Shown here: positions 17,358 through 27,841 of the stretch, piece by piece
How the letters are laid out: every line of letters begins with the position of its first letter
How positions within the stretch are numbered: position 1 is the stretch's first letter
Source: Paenarthrobacter ureafaciens
GTDB lineage: Bacteria; Actinomycetota; Actinomycetes; Actinomycetales; Micrococcaceae
Direction of reading: 5' to 3'
Assembly (NCBI RefSeq): GCF_004028095.1
Contig: NZ_SBHM01000007.1
Location: 868,001-932,000 of the forward strand
DNA length: 64,000 bases
Program-made: the position numbers and the translations under genes
Notes under the pieces: generated by a model
The model's input: only the letters and a program-made list of their open reading frames with translations
What the model was told of the DNA's origin: nothing
Databases searched by the model: none

Positions 17358-17990
17358 GACGACCCACTTTGAGGACAGAGGACGCCGACACGCCGGAAAT
17401 TTGGGGGAACCTGCGGGGAGGACGGCCGAATGTGGGTCGTGGCGGTACGCAGCCCCAAGAGAAGTTCAGATCCCGCGGCCCGGGGGTACAGCCAGGTGAT
17501 AGAGCAAGCCGGCAAAAAGGGCGGGACGTGATAGCGCGTCGGACGACGACGGCGGCAGGAAGTAACAGTGCCGCCGGCCCGTTCCGCCACGACCCACTTT
17601 GAGGACAGGGGACGCCGACACGCCGGAAATTTGGGGGAACCTGCGGGGAGGACGGCCGAATGTGGGTCGTGGCGGTACGCAGCCCCACGAGAAGTTCAGA
17701 TCACCCGCGACCCGGGGGATACAGCCAGGTGATAGAGCAATCCGGCAAAAAGGGTGGGACGTGATAGAGCGTCGGACGACGACGGCGGCAGGAAGTAACA
17801 GTGCCGCCGGCCCGTTCCGTCACGACCCACATTGAAGGCGCCGGACGGTGACACGCCGGAAAATTGGGGGAACCTGCGGGCAGGACGGCCCAATGTGGGT
17901 CGTGGCGGTACGCAGCCCCACGAGAAGTTCAGATCCCGCGGCGCGGGGGTACAGCCAGGTGATAGAGCAAGCCGGCAAAAAGGGTGGGAC
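17358..17990. repeat. Three tandem ~230-bp repeats, third truncated
   Basis: Copies begin at GACCCACTTT (17361, 17591) and GACCCACATT (17824), giving periods of 230 and 233 bp. Copies 1 and 2 are nearly identical; copy 3 is more divergent and runs into the short-repeat array. Each copy contains an internal inverted repeat (ACGACCCACNTT ... AATGTGGGTCGT) about 60-70 bp apart, then a GGTGATAGAGC unit, then GCAGGAAGTAACAGTGCCGC. No transposase or flanking target duplication was seen. Confidence 0.85.
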
Positions 17991-18088
17991 GTGATAGAGC
18001 ATCCCGGCAAAAAGGGTGGGACGTGATAGAGCATCCCGGCAAAAGGGGTGGGACGTGATAGAGGGGCGGGAGGTGATAGAGGGAGGGT
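17958..18088 (+). repeat. Array of ~32-bp GTGATAGAGCATCCCGGC units
   Basis: Four to five direct units of GTGATAGAGC-ATCCCGGC-AAAAAGGGTGGGAC follow one another without unique spacers, decaying to GGGCGGGAGGTGATAGAGGG at the end. The array stops 4 bp before the stop codon of the minus-strand GntR gene. Confidence 0.8.
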
Positions 18089-18091
18089 GGG

Positions 18092-18763
18092 TTAGAGGAC
18101 CTTGCGGATGGTCTCTTCGAAGCTCACCACGTGGTGCATGGCCAGCTTGGCAGCGAGTTCCTCGTCGCCGTCGGCAATGGCAGTCAGGAGCTCGGCGTGC
18201 TCGGAGATGTGCCCGGAAACCGAGGGCATCTTTTCCAGCATGTGGCACCAGATACGGGTGGCGAGGTTGTCGTACCGGATCAGGACGTCCTCAAGGTGGG
18301 CGTTGGCTGAGGCCTTGTAGATGAGCCGGTGCACCTGGATGTCGTAGCGCATGAGCTCCTTGGAGGAGGCATCCTGGCCTTCGAGGTCACGGATGGCCGC
18401 GGCCACGGCGCGCAGCTCGTCCCGCATGGCAGGGCTGGCCATCCGCGCCGCTTTGCGCGAGGCCAATGGCTCCAACAACTCACGGATCTCGGAGACTTCC
18501 GCGAGCTGGGTGATGTCCACACCGGTGGCGAAGGTGCCGCGGCGCGGATAGGACACCACGAGGTGGTCGCTCTCAAGCCTCTTGATCGCCTCGCGTACGG
18601 GCGTGCGGCCAATTCCGAGCTCGGCCGCGATCTGGCCGTCATTGATGGGATCGCCCGGCTTGATGTCCAGCATGATGAGCCTGTCGCGCAGGAGCAGGTA
18701 GGCGTTCTCCGCGAGGGATGCTCCCTGCGGAGCGGATTCCAGTGCTTCCAAAGCTGTGCTCAT
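18092..18763 (-). CDS. GntR-family (FCD) regulator of the sarcosine operon
   Basis: A 223-residue GntR/FCD protein. The HTH is at about residues 20-80 (GQIAAELGIGRTPVREAIKRLESDHLV), followed by a helical FCD domain containing RLIYKASANAHL. GGGGAG lies 6 nt before the ATG. It is divergent from glyA-soxBDAG, with 152 bp between them that carry two overlapping palindromes. It is most likely the local repressor or activator responding to sarcosine, glycine or a related ligand. Its 3' end abuts the tandem-repeat island. Confidence 0.87.
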   Translation of the reverse strand: MSTALEALESAPQGASLAENAYLLLRDRLIMLDIKPGDPINDGQIAAELGIGRTPVREAIKRLESDHLVVSYPRRGTFATGVDITQLAEVSEIRELLEPLASRKAARMASPAMRDELRAVAAAIRDLEGQDASSKELMRYDIQVHRLIYKASANAHLEDVLIRYDNLATRIWCHMLEKMPSVSGHISEHAELLTAIADGDEELAAKLAMHHVVSFEETIRKVL

Positions 18764-18857
18764 GGCCTACTCCCCGTGGTCGTATTTCCCAGTCTGCTGG
18801 ACGAGTTGCCGCGGACCTGTTGACGACTATGTGATCTCCAACATACCATGGCAGAAG

Positions 18858-18880
18858 TTCTAATATATTAGTTGACTAAC
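18858..18880. promoter_or_regulatory. Operator-like palindromes between GntR gene and glyA
   Basis: The perfect palindrome CTAATATATTAG (18860-18871) overlaps the near-palindrome TTAGTTGACTAA (18868-18879). They lie 37-56 nt before glyA, and AT-rich half-sites of this kind suit FCD-type GntR dimers. Confidence 0.5.
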
Positions 18881-18915
18881 AGTCAGCAACTACAAGTACT
18901 TCTAAGGAGAACACC

Positions 18916-20265
18916 ATGGTTGAACCGCTGATCCGCTCGCTCGCCCAAGCGGACCCGGAGGTTGATCAGGCGATCGCCCAGGAACTCATCCGCCAGCAGT
19001 CCACGCTGGAGATGATCGCTTCAGAGAACTTCGCCCCCACCGCCGTCATGGAGGCACAGGGCTCGGTGCTCACCAACAAGTACGCCGAAGGCTACCCCGG
19101 CAAGCGCTACTACGGCGGCTGCGAACACGTTGATGTGATCGAACAGCTGGCCATTGACCGCCTGAAGTCGCTCTTCGGGGCCGAATTCGCGAATGTACAG
19201 CCGCACTCCGGCGCCCAGGCCAACGCCGCTGCCATGCACGCGCTGATCACGCCGGGCGACACCATCATGGGCCTCAACCTCGCGCACGGTGGACACCTTA
19301 CCCACGGCATGCGGATCAACTTCTCCGGCAAGCTCTACAACGTCGTTCCATACAGCGTGCGGGAAGACACCCACACCATCGACATGGCAGAGGTGGAGCG
19401 CCTTGCACTCGAGAACAAGCCGCAGCTGATCGTTGCCGGCTGGTCCGCCTACTCCCGCCAGTTGGACTTCGCGGAGTTCCGCCGCATCGCCGACTCCGTT
19501 GGCGCCTACCTCATGGTGGACATGGCCCACTTCGCCGGCCTGGTGGCAGCAGGACTGCACCCGAGCCCGGTCCCCCACGCACACATCGTCACCAGCACCA
19601 CCCACAAGACCCTCGGCGGACCCCGCGGTGGCGTCATCCTCACCAACGACGCCGACATCGCCAAGAAGGTCAACTCGGCAGTGTTCCCCGGACAGCAAGG
19701 CGGCCCGCTGGAGCACGTCATCGCCGCGAAGGCCGTCGCCTTCAAGTTCGCGTCCGAGCCTGAGTTCAAGGAACGCCAGGAACGCGTCCTCGAAGGCTCC
19801 AAGATCCTGGCCGAGCGCCTCCTCAAGGAAGACGTTGCAGCCGCCGGCATCTCCGTCGTCAGCGGTGGCACCGACGTCCACCTGGTCCTGGTTGACCTTC
19901 GCAACTCCGAACTCAACGGTCAGCAGGGCGAAGATGCGCTGCACCGCATCGGCATCACCGTCAACCGCAACGCCGTTCCTTTCGACCCCCGTCCGCCGAT
20001 GGTCTCCTCCGGCCTCCGCGTGGGCACCCCGGCACTGGCCGCCCGCGGTTTCGGCGCCGAAGAGTTCACCGAAGTTGCAGACATTATTGCGACGGCGTTG
20101 ATCGCCTCGGCCGGCACCGGCACCTTGGATGACCGGACCGCCGTCGAACTCCGTACCCGCGTCACCGCGCTGGCGGAAAAGTTCCCGCTTTACCCGCACC
20201 TTTCCAACAACGGCAATGGCGCCGAATCCGTACTAGAAGCAGAAATGATTGGAGCAGCCCAGTGA
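18916..20265 (+). CDS. glyA: Serine hydroxymethyltransferase
   Basis: A 449-residue PLP enzyme interconverting glycine + 5,10-methylene-THF and serine + THF. The PLP lysine lies in [15 protein letters not shown] near residue 234. Other family blocks are [21 protein letters not shown] and [15 protein letters not shown] precedes the ATG. It leads a tight operon with soxB: its stop overlaps the soxB GTG by 4 nt. In this setting it consumes the glycine and methylene-THF released by sarcosine oxidase to make serine. It is probably a second, pathway-dedicated copy, since a housekeeping glyA normally lies elsewhere; that cannot be checked here. Confidence 0.96.
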   Translation: MVEPLIRSLAQADPEVDQAIAQELIRQQSTLEMIASENFAPTAVMEAQGSVLTNKYAEGYPGKRYYGGCEHVDVIEQLAIDRLKSLFGAEFANVQPHSGAQANAAAMHALITPGDTIMGLNLAHGGHLTHGMRINFSGKLYNVVPYSVREDTHTIDMAEVERLALENKPQLIVAGWSAYSRQLDFAEFRRIADSVGAYLMVDMAHFAGLVAAGLHPSPVPHAHIVTSTTHKTLGGPRGGVILTNDADIAKKVNSAVFPGQQGGPLEHVIAAKAVAFKFASEPEFKERQERVLEGSKILAERLLKEDVAAAGISVVSGGTDVHLVLVDLRNSELNGQQGEDALHRIGITVNRNAVPFDPRPPMVSSGLRVGTPALAARGFGAEEFTEVADIIATALIASAGTGTLDDRTAVELRTRVTALAEKFPLYPHLSNNGNGAESVLEAEMIGAAQ

Positions 20266-21482
20266 GTGTCGACCACCTCCCCGAACACCCTGACTTCCTC
20301 TGGCGCAACCCGGAACCCAAAAAGTCGTACGACGCAGTGATCGTCGGCGGCGGCGGGCACGGCCTGGCCACCGCCTACTTCCTGGCAAAAAACCATGGCA
20401 TGACCAACATTGCCATCCTGGAAAAGGGCTGGCTCGCCGGCGGCAACATGGCCCGCAACACCACCATCATCCGCTCCAACTACCTCTGGGACGAGAGCGC
20501 CGCCATTTACGAGCACGCCCTCAAGCTCTGGGAAATCCTTCCCGAGGAACTCGAATACGACTTCCTGTTCAGCCAGCGCGGCGTGATGAACCTCGCGCAC
20601 ACCCTGGGTGACGTCCGCGAGAGCATGCGCCGCGTGGGTGCCAACCGCCTCAACGGCGTTGACGCCGAATGGCTGGAACCGGATCAGGTCAAGGAACTCT
20701 GCCCCATCCTGAACACGAGCGACAACATCCGCTACCCGGTCATGGGCGCCACCTACCAGCCGCGTGCCGGCATCGCCAAGCACGACCACGTTGCCTGGGC
20801 ATTCGCCCGCAAGTGCGACGAAATGGGCGTTGACATCATCCAGAACTGTGAAGTCACCGGCTTCATCAAGGACGGCGACCGCGTCACCGGCGTCAAGACC
20901 ACGCGCGGCACCATCAACACCGAAAAGGTGGGCCTCTGCGCCGCCGGCCACAGCTCCGTACTGGCAGAAATGGCAGGCTTCCGCCTTCCCATCCAGTCCC
21001 ACCCGCTGCAGGCACTGGTATCGGAACTGCACGAACCCGTCCACCCCACGGTGGTCATGTCCAACCACGTCCACGTGTATGTCTCCCAGGCCCACAAGGG
21101 TGAACTGGTGATGGGTGCCGGCGTCGACTCCTACAACGGCTACGGACAGCGCGGCTCCTTCCACGTGATCGAAGAGCAGATGGCGGCAGCCGTGGAACTG
21201 TTCCCGATCTTCGCCCGGGCTCACGTGCTCCGTACCTGGGGCGGCATCGTGGACACCACGCTGGACGCTTCCCCGATCGTGGGCCTCACTCCGGTGGAGA
21301 ACATGTTTGTCAACTGCGGCTGGGGAACCGGCGGCTTCAAGGGCACCCCGGCAGCGGGCCTGACCTTCGCCCACACCATCGCAACGGGTGCACCGCACAA
21401 GCTCAACAAGCCCTTCGCACTGGAACGCTTCGAGACCGGTGCCCTCATCGACGAACACGGCGCCGCAGCCGTGGCCCACTAG
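20262..21482 (+). CDS. soxB: Sarcosine oxidase, beta subunit (heterotetrameric)
   Basis: A 406-residue flavoprotein that oxidises sarcosine to glycine and a methylene group passed to THF. The dinucleotide-binding motif is [17 protein letters not shown] at about residues 27-43. The segment [10 protein letters not shown] (histidines 174 and 176) corresponds to the histidine carrying covalent FMN in characterised enzymes. [16 protein letters not shown] and [14 protein letters not shown] near the C terminus are typical. The GTG start overlaps the glyA stop by 4 nt, indicating translational coupling. Confidence 0.95.
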   Translation: MSVDHLPEHPDFLWRNPEPKKSYDAVIVGGGGHGLATAYFLAKNHGMTNIAILEKGWLAGGNMARNTTIIRSNYLWDESAAIYEHALKLWEILPEELEYDFLFSQRGVMNLAHTLGDVRESMRRVGANRLNGVDAEWLEPDQVKELCPILNTSDNIRYPVMGATYQPRAGIAKHDHVAWAFARKCDEMGVDIIQNCEVTGFIKDGDRVTGVKTTRGTINTEKVGLCAAGHSSVLAEMAGFRLPIQSHPLQALVSELHEPVHPTVVMSNHVHVYVSQAHKGELVMGAGVDSYNGYGQRGSFHVIEEQMAAAVELFPIFARAHVLRTWGGIVDTTLDASPIVGLTPVENMFVNCGWGTGGFKGTPAAGLTFAHTIATGAPHKLNKPFALERFETGALIDEHGAAAVAH

Positions 21483-21494
21483 GAAGGCACAGAC

Positions 21495-21875
21495 ATGCTC
21501 CTCATCTCATGCCCCAACTGCGGGCCACGCGACGAAACCGAATTCCACTACGGCGGACAGGCACACGTGCCCTACCCCGAAAACCCGAACGACCTCACGG
21601 ACCGGGAATGGGCTGAATACCTGTTCTACCGCGAGAACACCAAGGGCACTTTTGCCGAACGCTGGGTCCACAGCACCGGTTGCCGGCAGTGGTTCAACAT
21701 GCTGCGCGACACCGTGAGCTACGACATCCACTCCATCTACGCGATGGGCTCACCGCGGCCGGAGCTCCCGGGCTCCAAGGCAGCAGCCCAATCAGCTCAA
21801 GGCCAGGCCGGCACTCCGGGCCTCGCCCCCGGCGCCCCCACCACTACAACCTCCCCGGAAGGAGCCCGGAAGTGA
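21495..21875 (+). CDS. soxD: Sarcosine oxidase, delta subunit
   Basis: A 126-residue subunit with the zinc-binding start [19 protein letters not shown] and the conserved [12 protein letters not shown]. The delta subunit is a structural zinc protein of the oxidase complex with no catalysis of its own. The C-terminal third is a low-complexity Ala/Pro/Gly tail longer than the roughly 100 residues usual for the family. The stop overlaps the soxA GTG by 4 nt. Confidence 0.93.
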   Translation: MLLISCPNCGPRDETEFHYGGQAHVPYPENPNDLTDREWAEYLFYRENTKGTFAERWVHSTGCRQWFNMLRDTVSYDIHSIYAMGSPRPELPGSKAAAQSAQGQAGTPGLAPGAPTTTTSPEGARK

Positions 21876-24817
21876 GCAGCAAGAACGCCCGCCTCGCCAC
21901 CGGCGGCCGCATCGACCGCAGCATCACCTGGCGGTTCACCGTGGATGGCCAGGAATTCGTTGGCCACCCCGGCGACACGATAGCCTCGGCCCTCCTGGCC
22001 AACGGCCACATCAACGCCGGCAACTCCCTCTATGAGGACCGTCCCCGCGGCATCATGGCTGCAGGCGTCGAGGAGCCCAACGCGCTGGTCAAGATCGCAC
22101 CCCGCTTCCCCGGCCACGTTGCCGAGTCCATGCTCCCGGCCACGGCGGTTTCCCTGGTGGACGGACAGAACATCGAACTCCTCTCCGGTTTGGGCAAGTT
22201 GGACCCGGCCGAGGACAAAGCCGAATACGACAAGAAGTACGTCCACACCGACGTCCTGGTGGTCGGTGGCGGTGTTGCAGGTTTGGCTGCAGCACGCGAA
22301 GCCGTCCGCACCGGCGCAAGGGTCATCCTGATCGACGACCAGCCCGAACTCGGTGGCTCCTTGCTCTCTGCCTCCACGGCGGAGGGACTCGCCGAAGAAA
22401 TCGAAGGCAAGCCGGCCCTCGAATGGATCGCAGACGTTGAAGCCGAACTGGTTTCCGCCGAGGAGTGCACGGTCCTGCACCGCACCACCGCCTTCGGTTC
22501 CTACGACTCGAACTACTTCATCGCAGCCCAGAACCGCACGGACCACCTCACCGTCCCGGCAGCCCCCGGAGTTTCCCGCACGCGTATTTGGCACATCCGT
22601 GCTGAACAGGCGGTCCTGGCACCGGGCGCCCACGAGCGTCCCCTGGTGTTCGAGAACAACGACCGTCCTGGCATCATGCTCGCTTCCGCCGTCCGCACCT
22701 ACCTGAACCGCTACGCCGTCGCAGTCGGCCAGCGCGTCGTCATCAGCACCACCAACGACTCCGCCTACCTGCTCGCCGCGGACCTGAAGGCAGCAGGCAT
22801 TCCGGTTGCCGCCGTCGTCGACGCCCGTCCGCAGATCAGCGAAAAGGCCGCAGCCGCCGTCGAATCCGGCCTCCGCGTCCTGATCGGCAGCGCAGTTGCC
22901 GATACCAGCGCGGATGAGGCCGGTCGCCTGAACGGCGTGACCGTCCGCAGCATCAACGACGACGGCGAACTCACCTCGGGCGTCGAGCAGATCGCCGCCG
23001 ATGTCCTCGCTGTTTCCGGTGGCTGGAGCCCGGTGGTCCACCTCCACAGCCAGCGCCAGGGCAAACTGCGTTGGGACGACGACCTCGCGGCCTTCATCCC
23101 CTCCAGCGTGGTCCGCGACCAGCAGGTTGTGGGCGCAGGCCGCGGCAGCTACGAACTGCAGGACTGCCTGGCTGAGGGTATCTCCGCCGGCGCGGCGGCG
23201 TCGATCGCAGCTGGCTTCGAATCGGCAACCACGCCGTCCGAACTCACGGCACCGACCGCGTCCGCCCCGACCCGCCAGCTGTGGCTGGTTCCGGGCCAGA
23301 CGGGTGAACCGGGCGAGTGGCACAACCACTTCGTCGACTTCCAGCGCGACCAGTCCGTGGCGGATGTCCTCCGTTCCACCGGCGCCGGCATGCGTTCGGT
23401 AGAGCACGTGAAGCGGTACACCTCCATCAGCACCGCCAACGACCAGGGCAAGACCTCCGGCGTCAACGCGATCGGCGTGATCGCCGCGGCCCTCAAGCAC
23501 GGCGGCGCTGACGCTGTTCCGGGCATCGGCGAAATCGGTACCACCGCGTACCGCGCGCCGTTCACCCCGGTGGCCTTCGCAGCCCTGGCCGGCCGCCAGC
23601 GCGGCGAGCTGTTCGATCCCGCCCGCGTCACCTCCATCCACCCGTGGCACGTTGCCCAAGGCGCCCTGTTCGAAGACGTCGGACAGTGGAAGCGCCCCTG
23701 GTACTACCCGCAGGACGGCGAAGACATGGACACCGCGGTTCTCCGTGAATGCGCAGCAGTCCGCGACTCCGTCGGTTTCATGGATGCCACCACCCTGGGC
23801 AAGATCGAGATCCGCGGCAAGGACGCCGGCGAATTCCTGAACCGCGTCTACACCAACGCGTTCAAGAAGCTCGCTCCGGGTTCGGCCCGCTACGGCGTCA
23901 TGTGCACCCTTGACGGCATGATCTTCGACGACGGCGTGACCCTCCGCCTGGATGAGGACACCTACTTCATGACCACCACTACCAGTGGCGCAGCCAAGGT
24001 GCTGGACTGGCTGGAAGAGTGGCACCAGACGGAATGGCCGGAACTCGATGTTGTTTTCACCTCCGTCACGGAGCAGTGGAGCACCATTGCGGTGGTCGGT
24101 CCCAAGTCCCGCGAAGTCATCGCCAAGGTGGCCCCGCAGCTGGCGGAGAACGGCGGACTGGAAGCAGAGAACTTCCCGTTCATGACGTTCCGCGAGACCA
24201 CGCTGGCCTCCGGCGTGCAGGCACGCGTCTGCCGGATCTCCTTCTCCGGTGAACTGGCCTACGAAATCAACGTTCCGTCCTGGTACGGACTCAACACCTG
24301 GGAAGCAGTCGCTGCCGCGGGTGCCGAGTTCAACATCACCCCGTACGGCACGGAAACCATGCACGTTCTCCGCGCCGAGAAGGGTTACCCGATCGTCGGC
24401 CAGGACACCGACGGCACGGTCACCCCGCAGGATGCCGGCATGGAGTGGATCGTCTCCAAGGCCAAGGACTTCATCGGCAAGCGTTCCTACCTCCGCGCGG
24501 ACTCCAAGCGCGAGGACCGCAAGCACCTGGTGAGCGTCCTGCCTGCCGACCACTCGTTGAAGCTTCCCGAGGGCACCCAGCTTGTTGAGAAGGGCATCGC
24601 GGTCAACCCGGCCTACGGTCCCGTTCCCATGGAAGGCTTCGTGACCTCCAGCTACCACAGTGCCGCGTTGGGCCGTTCGTTCGGCCTGGCCCTGATCCAA
24701 AACGGCCGCAACCGCATCGGCGAAACCCTCCAGGCTTCCGTCGGAGACCAGCTGGTGGACGTGGTTGTTGGCGAAACCGTACTTTTCGATGCTGAAGGGA
24801 CCCGCAAAGATGGCTGA
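21872..24817 (+). CDS. soxA: Sarcosine oxidase, alpha subunit
   Basis: A 981-residue subunit. The N-terminal part (about 1-100) has the ferredoxin-like '[22 protein letters not shown]' region split across a loop. An NAD/FAD-type Rossmann motif ([14 protein letters not shown]) starts near residue 128. The C-terminal ~400 residues form a GcvT-like folate-binding domain ending the channel that makes 5,10-methylene-THF. The frame is open 64 codons further upstream, but the GTG at 21872 has AAGGAG upstream and matches the family N terminus. It overlaps soxD by 4 nt and soxG by 8 nt. Confidence 0.95.
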   Translation: MSSKNARLATGGRIDRSITWRFTVDGQEFVGHPGDTIASALLANGHINAGNSLYEDRPRGIMAAGVEEPNALVKIAPRFPGHVAESMLPATAVSLVDGQNIELLSGLGKLDPAEDKAEYDKKYVHTDVLVVGGGVAGLAAAREAVRTGARVILIDDQPELGGSLLSASTAEGLAEEIEGKPALEWIADVEAELVSAEECTVLHRTTAFGSYDSNYFIAAQNRTDHLTVPAAPGVSRTRIWHIRAEQAVLAPGAHERPLVFENNDRPGIMLASAVRTYLNRYAVAVGQRVVISTTNDSAYLLAADLKAAGIPVAAVVDARPQISEKAAAAVESGLRVLIGSAVADTSADEAGRLNGVTVRSINDDGELTSGVEQIAADVLAVSGGWSPVVHLHSQRQGKLRWDDDLAAFIPSSVVRDQQVVGAGRGSYELQDCLAEGISAGAAASIAAGFESATTPSELTAPTASAPTRQLWLVPGQTGEPGEWHNHFVDFQRDQSVADVLRSTGAGMRSVEHVKRYTSISTANDQGKTSGVNAIGVIAAALKHGGADAVPGIGEIGTTAYRAPFTPVAFAALAGRQRGELFDPARVTSIHPWHVAQGALFEDVGQWKRPWYYPQDGEDMDTAVLRECAAVRDSVGFMDATTLGKIEIRGKDAGEFLNRVYTNAFKKLAPGSARYGVMCTLDGMIFDDGVTLRLDEDTYFMTTTTSGAAKVLDWLEEWHQTEWPELDVVFTSVTEQWSTIAVVGPKSREVIAKVAPQLAENGGLEAENFPFMTFRETTLASGVQARVCRISFSGELAYEINVPSWYGLNTWEAVAAAGAEFNITPYGTETMHVLRAEKGYPIVGQDTDGTVTPQDAGMEWIVSKAKDFIGKRSYLRADSKREDRKHLVSVLPADHSLKLPEGTQLVEKGIAVNPAYGPVPMEGFVTSSYHSAALGRSFGLALIQNGRNRIGETLQASVGDQLVDVVVGETVLFDAEGTRKDG

Positions 24818-25454
24818 GACAGCAACACCCGCACAACCCGTAAATGCAGACCGCGTTCGTGAGGCCCGCCGCAGCCCGGCGCAGCACCTCGCCGAGGCCT
24901 TCGCTGCCGGTTCGGTGGCCGGCAAGGTCACGCTCAAGGAAATTCCCTACCAGACCCAGGTGGGTGTCCGTGTCAACAGGACGTCCGACGCCGGTTCCCG
25001 GGTTGCCGCGATCACCGGCGGCTTGCCTGCCGCTTGCGGCGAGGTGACGGGCTCGGGTGCCATCAGCACCTTGTGGCTCGGCCCGACTGAGTTCCTTGTG
25101 GTTGCTCCCGAGGAGTCCCACGACTCCTTCGGCGGCTCCCTGGTCTCCGATCTGACCGCGGCCCTGGGCAGCGACTCCGGCCAGGTGGTGGACCTCTCCG
25201 CCAACCGCACCACGTTCGAACTCTCCGGCAGCCGTGCCCGCGCAGTCCTCGAGAAGAGCTGCGCACTGGACCTCCACCCCCGCGTCCTGAAGGCAGGCAC
25301 TGCCCTGTCCACGGAAATCGGGCACATCCCGGTGGTTCTCTGGAAGACCGACGACCAGACGTTCCGGATCTTCCCCCGGGCGTCGTTCGCCGACTTCCTG
25401 GGCCGCTGGCTCCTCGATTCAATGCGGGAGTACGCGTCGCCTGAGGTTCCGTAA
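24810..25454 (+). CDS. soxG: Sarcosine oxidase, gamma subunit
   Basis: A 214-residue subunit of GcvT-like fold with [29 protein letters not shown] and [18 protein letters not shown], all characteristic of SoxG. It completes the alpha-beta-gamma-delta oxidase. The ATG at 24810 lies inside the end of soxA with AAGGG upstream; in-frame codons at 24765 and 24789 are less well placed. Its stop shares a nucleotide with the sdaA start (TAATG). Confidence 0.92.
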   Translation: MAETATPAQPVNADRVREARRSPAQHLAEAFAAGSVAGKVTLKEIPYQTQVGVRVNRTSDAGSRVAAITGGLPAACGEVTGSGAISTLWLGPTEFLVVAPEESHDSFGGSLVSDLTAALGSDSGQVVDLSANRTTFELSGSRARAVLEKSCALDLHPRVLKAGTALSTEIGHIPVVLWKTDDQTFRIFPRASFADFLGRWLLDSMREYASPEVP

Positions 25455-26833
25455 TGGCACTGAGCGTGCTTGACCTGTTTTCCGTCGGCATCGGGCCCTC
25501 GTCGTCACACACGGTGGGCCCGATGCGGGCGGCTAAGCAGTTCACGGACGGCCTTGTTTCGTCCGGCCAACTTCCGGCAACGGTGCGCGTCCAAGCAGAG
25601 CTCTTTGGCTCGCTGGGCGCCACCGGCCGGGGGCACGGCTCGGACAAGGCCGTGGTTCTGGGGCTTCAGGGCCACTCCCCCGAAACCGTGGATACCCGCA
25701 CCGCAGATGACCAAGTGGCAGCTGCTGCACTGGATGCCGAGCTGCGCCTGGGCGGCAGCCACCGGGTGGACTTCAACTGGGACGAGGACGTGGTCCTGCA
25801 CCGCCGCAAGTCCCTCCCGGCGCACCCCAACGGCATGACCTTCCGCGCCTTGGACCACACAGGCACGGTGCTGCGGGAGCGCAGCTACTACTCGATCGGC
25901 GGCGGCTTTGTGGTGGACGGCGACGTCACCGGCACGGAAAAGATCGTGCCGGACACCACGGTCCTGCCCTATCCCTTCACCACCGGCGACGAGCTCCTTG
26001 CCATCTGTGAACGCGAGGGCAAGTCCATCTCCGACATCATGCTGGCCAATGAGCTGGTGTGGCGCTCGGAGGAGGAACTGCGTGAACGCCTCCTGCGCAT
26101 CTGGGCAGTCATGCGCGAATGCGTGGACAACGGCTGCTCTGCCGAGGGCATCCTGCCGGGCGGTTTGAGCGTTAGGCGACGGGCGCCGTCGTTGTTCAAG
26201 AAACTTGCGGACGCCGAGGCAGCCAACAGCAGCGATCCGTTGCTGGCCATGGAATGGGTGAACCTGTTCGCCTTGGCCGTCAATGAAGAGAACGCGGCCG
26301 GTGGCAGGATCGTCACCGCACCCACCAACGGTGCAGCCGGGATTGTGCCGGCGGTGCTGCACTATTACACCAAGTTCGTTCCGGGAGCAGACGACGACGG
26401 CGTCGTGCGGTTCCTGCTGGCGGCGGCCGCCGTCGGGATCCTGTTCAAGATCAACGCCTCCATTTCCGGCGCCGAGGTTGGTTGCCAGGGCGAGGTGGGT
26501 TCTGCCTGCTCCATGGCGGCCGCAGGGCTCTGCGAAGTCCTGGGCGGAACGCCGAGGCAGGTGGAAAACGCCGCGGAAGTGGGCATTGAACACAACCTTG
26601 GCCTGACCTGCGATCCCGTGGGCGGGCTGGTGCAGATTCCGTGCATTGAACGCAATGCGATCGCGAGCGTCAAGGCCATCAACGCCGCACGCCTCGCGCT
26701 CCATGGCGACGGCAGCCACAAGGTCTCCCTGGACAAGGCCATCAAGACCATGCGGGAAACCGGCGCCGACATGAAATCCAAATACAAGGAGACCTCCCGT
26801 GGAGGACTCGCCGTCAACGTAGTGGAGTGCTAG
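25454..26833 (+). CDS. sdaA: L-serine ammonia-lyase (iron-sulfur type)
   Basis: A 459-residue single-chain L-serine dehydratase converting serine to pyruvate and ammonia. N-terminal beta domain: [19 protein letters not shown]. Alpha domain: [48 protein letters not shown], which carry the cysteines for the oxygen-sensitive [4Fe-4S] cluster. It overlaps soxG by one base. In the operon it drains the serine made by GlyA into central metabolism. Confidence 0.95.
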   Translation: MALSVLDLFSVGIGPSSSHTVGPMRAAKQFTDGLVSSGQLPATVRVQAELFGSLGATGRGHGSDKAVVLGLQGHSPETVDTRTADDQVAAAALDAELRLGGSHRVDFNWDEDVVLHRRKSLPAHPNGMTFRALDHTGTVLRERSYYSIGGGFVVDGDVTGTEKIVPDTTVLPYPFTTGDELLAICEREGKSISDIMLANELVWRSEEELRERLLRIWAVMRECVDNGCSAEGILPGGLSVRRRAPSLFKKLADAEAANSSDPLLAMEWVNLFALAVNEENAAGGRIVTAPTNGAAGIVPAVLHYYTKFVPGADDDGVVRFLLAAAAVGILFKINASISGAEVGCQGEVGSACSMAAAGLCEVLGGTPRQVENAAEVGIEHNLGLTCDPVGGLVQIPCIERNAIASVKAINAARLALHGDGSHKVSLDKAIKTMRETGADMKSKYKETSRGGLAVNVVEC

Positions 26834-26835
26834 CA

Positions 26836-27735
26836 ATGACTGCCATTCAAACTGAACCTTCTGCCGCTGTGTCTTCCGGGACGTCGGTGGAGCACGTGCT
26901 CACGCTGGACTGCCCGGAAGGTCCCGGCATTGTGCACGCGGTCTCCGGATTCCTGCTGGAGCACGGCTGCGACATCATCGACAACAAGCAATTCGGCGAC
27001 CGCGCCGAAGGGCACTTCTTCATGCGCGTGCATTTTGCGTCCGACGGCGACGACACCACCGTGGACACCCTGCGGGCCTCCTTCGCTCCCGTTGGCGAGA
27101 AGTACGGCATGAACTGGCAATTGGAGCGGCAGGGCTACAAGCGCAAAGTGCTGATCATGGTCTCCAAGTTCGGGCACTGCCTGAACGACCTCTTGTTCAG
27201 GGCACGGATCGGTGAGCTTCCCATTGACGTGGTGGGCGTGGTGTCCAACCATCTGGACCACCAGGGACTCGCTGAATGGCACGGGATTCCGTACTTCCAC
27301 GTTCCCGTCACGGCCGCCACCAAGCCCGCCGCCGAGGCCCGCCTGCTGGACATCATCGACGAACTCGACGTTGAGCTTGTGGTGCTTGCCCGCTATATGC
27401 AGGTCCTCAGCGACGATCTTGCCCGGAAGCTGGACGGCCGGGCCATCAACATCCACCATTCGTTCCTTCCGAGCTTCAAGGGCGCCAAGCCGTATCACCA
27501 GGCTTATGCACGAGGCGTCAAGACCGTGGGCGCTACCGCGCACTACGTCAACGGCGAGCTCGACGAAGGACCGATCATCTCGCAGCAGGTTGTGGAGGTG
27601 GACCACACGTTCGGACCGGAAGACCTCGTAGCGGCCGGTCGGGACACGGAGTGCAAGGCTCTGAGCAACGCCGTTCGTTGGCACTGCGAAGGGCGGATCA
27701 TCCTGAATGGGAACAGGACGATTGTGTTGAAGTAG
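26836..27735 (+). CDS. purU: Formyltetrahydrofolate deformylase
   Basis: A 299-residue protein. The N-terminal ACT domain is at residues about 20-95 (LTLDCPEGPGIVHAVSGFL). The formyltransferase-fold hydrolase domain has KFGHCLNDLLFR, the catalytic-loop NIHHSFLPSFKGAKPYHQA and HYVNGELDEGPII. It hydrolyses 10-formyl-THF to formate and THF, regenerating THF when sarcosine demethylation loads the folate pool. The ATG at 26836 is preferred because GGAG lies 8 nt before it; the upstream GTG at 26827 overlaps sdaA. It is the last gene of the operon; no strong terminator is visible after it. Confidence 0.94.
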   Translation: MTAIQTEPSAAVSSGTSVEHVLTLDCPEGPGIVHAVSGFLLEHGCDIIDNKQFGDRAEGHFFMRVHFASDGDDTTVDTLRASFAPVGEKYGMNWQLERQGYKRKVLIMVSKFGHCLNDLLFRARIGELPIDVVGVVSNHLDHQGLAEWHGIPYFHVPVTAATKPAAEARLLDIIDELDVELVVLARYMQVLSDDLARKLDGRAINIHHSFLPSFKGAKPYHQAYARGVKTVGATAHYVNGELDEGPIISQQVVEVDHTFGPEDLVAAGRDTECKALSNAVRWHCEGRIILNGNRTIVLK

Positions 27736-27841
27736 TCCTTGCCCTCCCCTTCTGCGGGCCGACTTCGCGGGTCCGCTGCCTCTTCGCCGTTCTTTTCCGG
27801 CGACCGGGGTAGTGGTCCCGCGATTCGGTGTTTAAGGATGG

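Noticed and set aside
17333..17835. Repeated ~77-codon frames inside the 230-bp repeats
   Set aside because: They follow the DNA repeat, start differently in each copy, lack ribosome sites, and the third copy breaks the pattern; conservation is at the DNA level.
17958..18088. Possible CRISPR array
   Set aside because: The ~32-bp units abut each other with no unique spacers, are not palindromic at the ends, and no cas genes are present.
19021..20199. 392-codon minus-strand frame opposite glyA
   Set aside because: A shadow of an unambiguous SHMT.
21797..24937. Very long minus-strand open frame (over 1000 codons) opposite soxA
   Set aside because: It mirrors soxA in a GC-rich genome, has no family features, and the plus-strand genes have clear motifs and coupled starts.
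25505..26836. 443-codon minus-strand frame opposite sdaA
   Set aside because: A shadow of an unambiguous serine dehydratase with all cysteine motifs.
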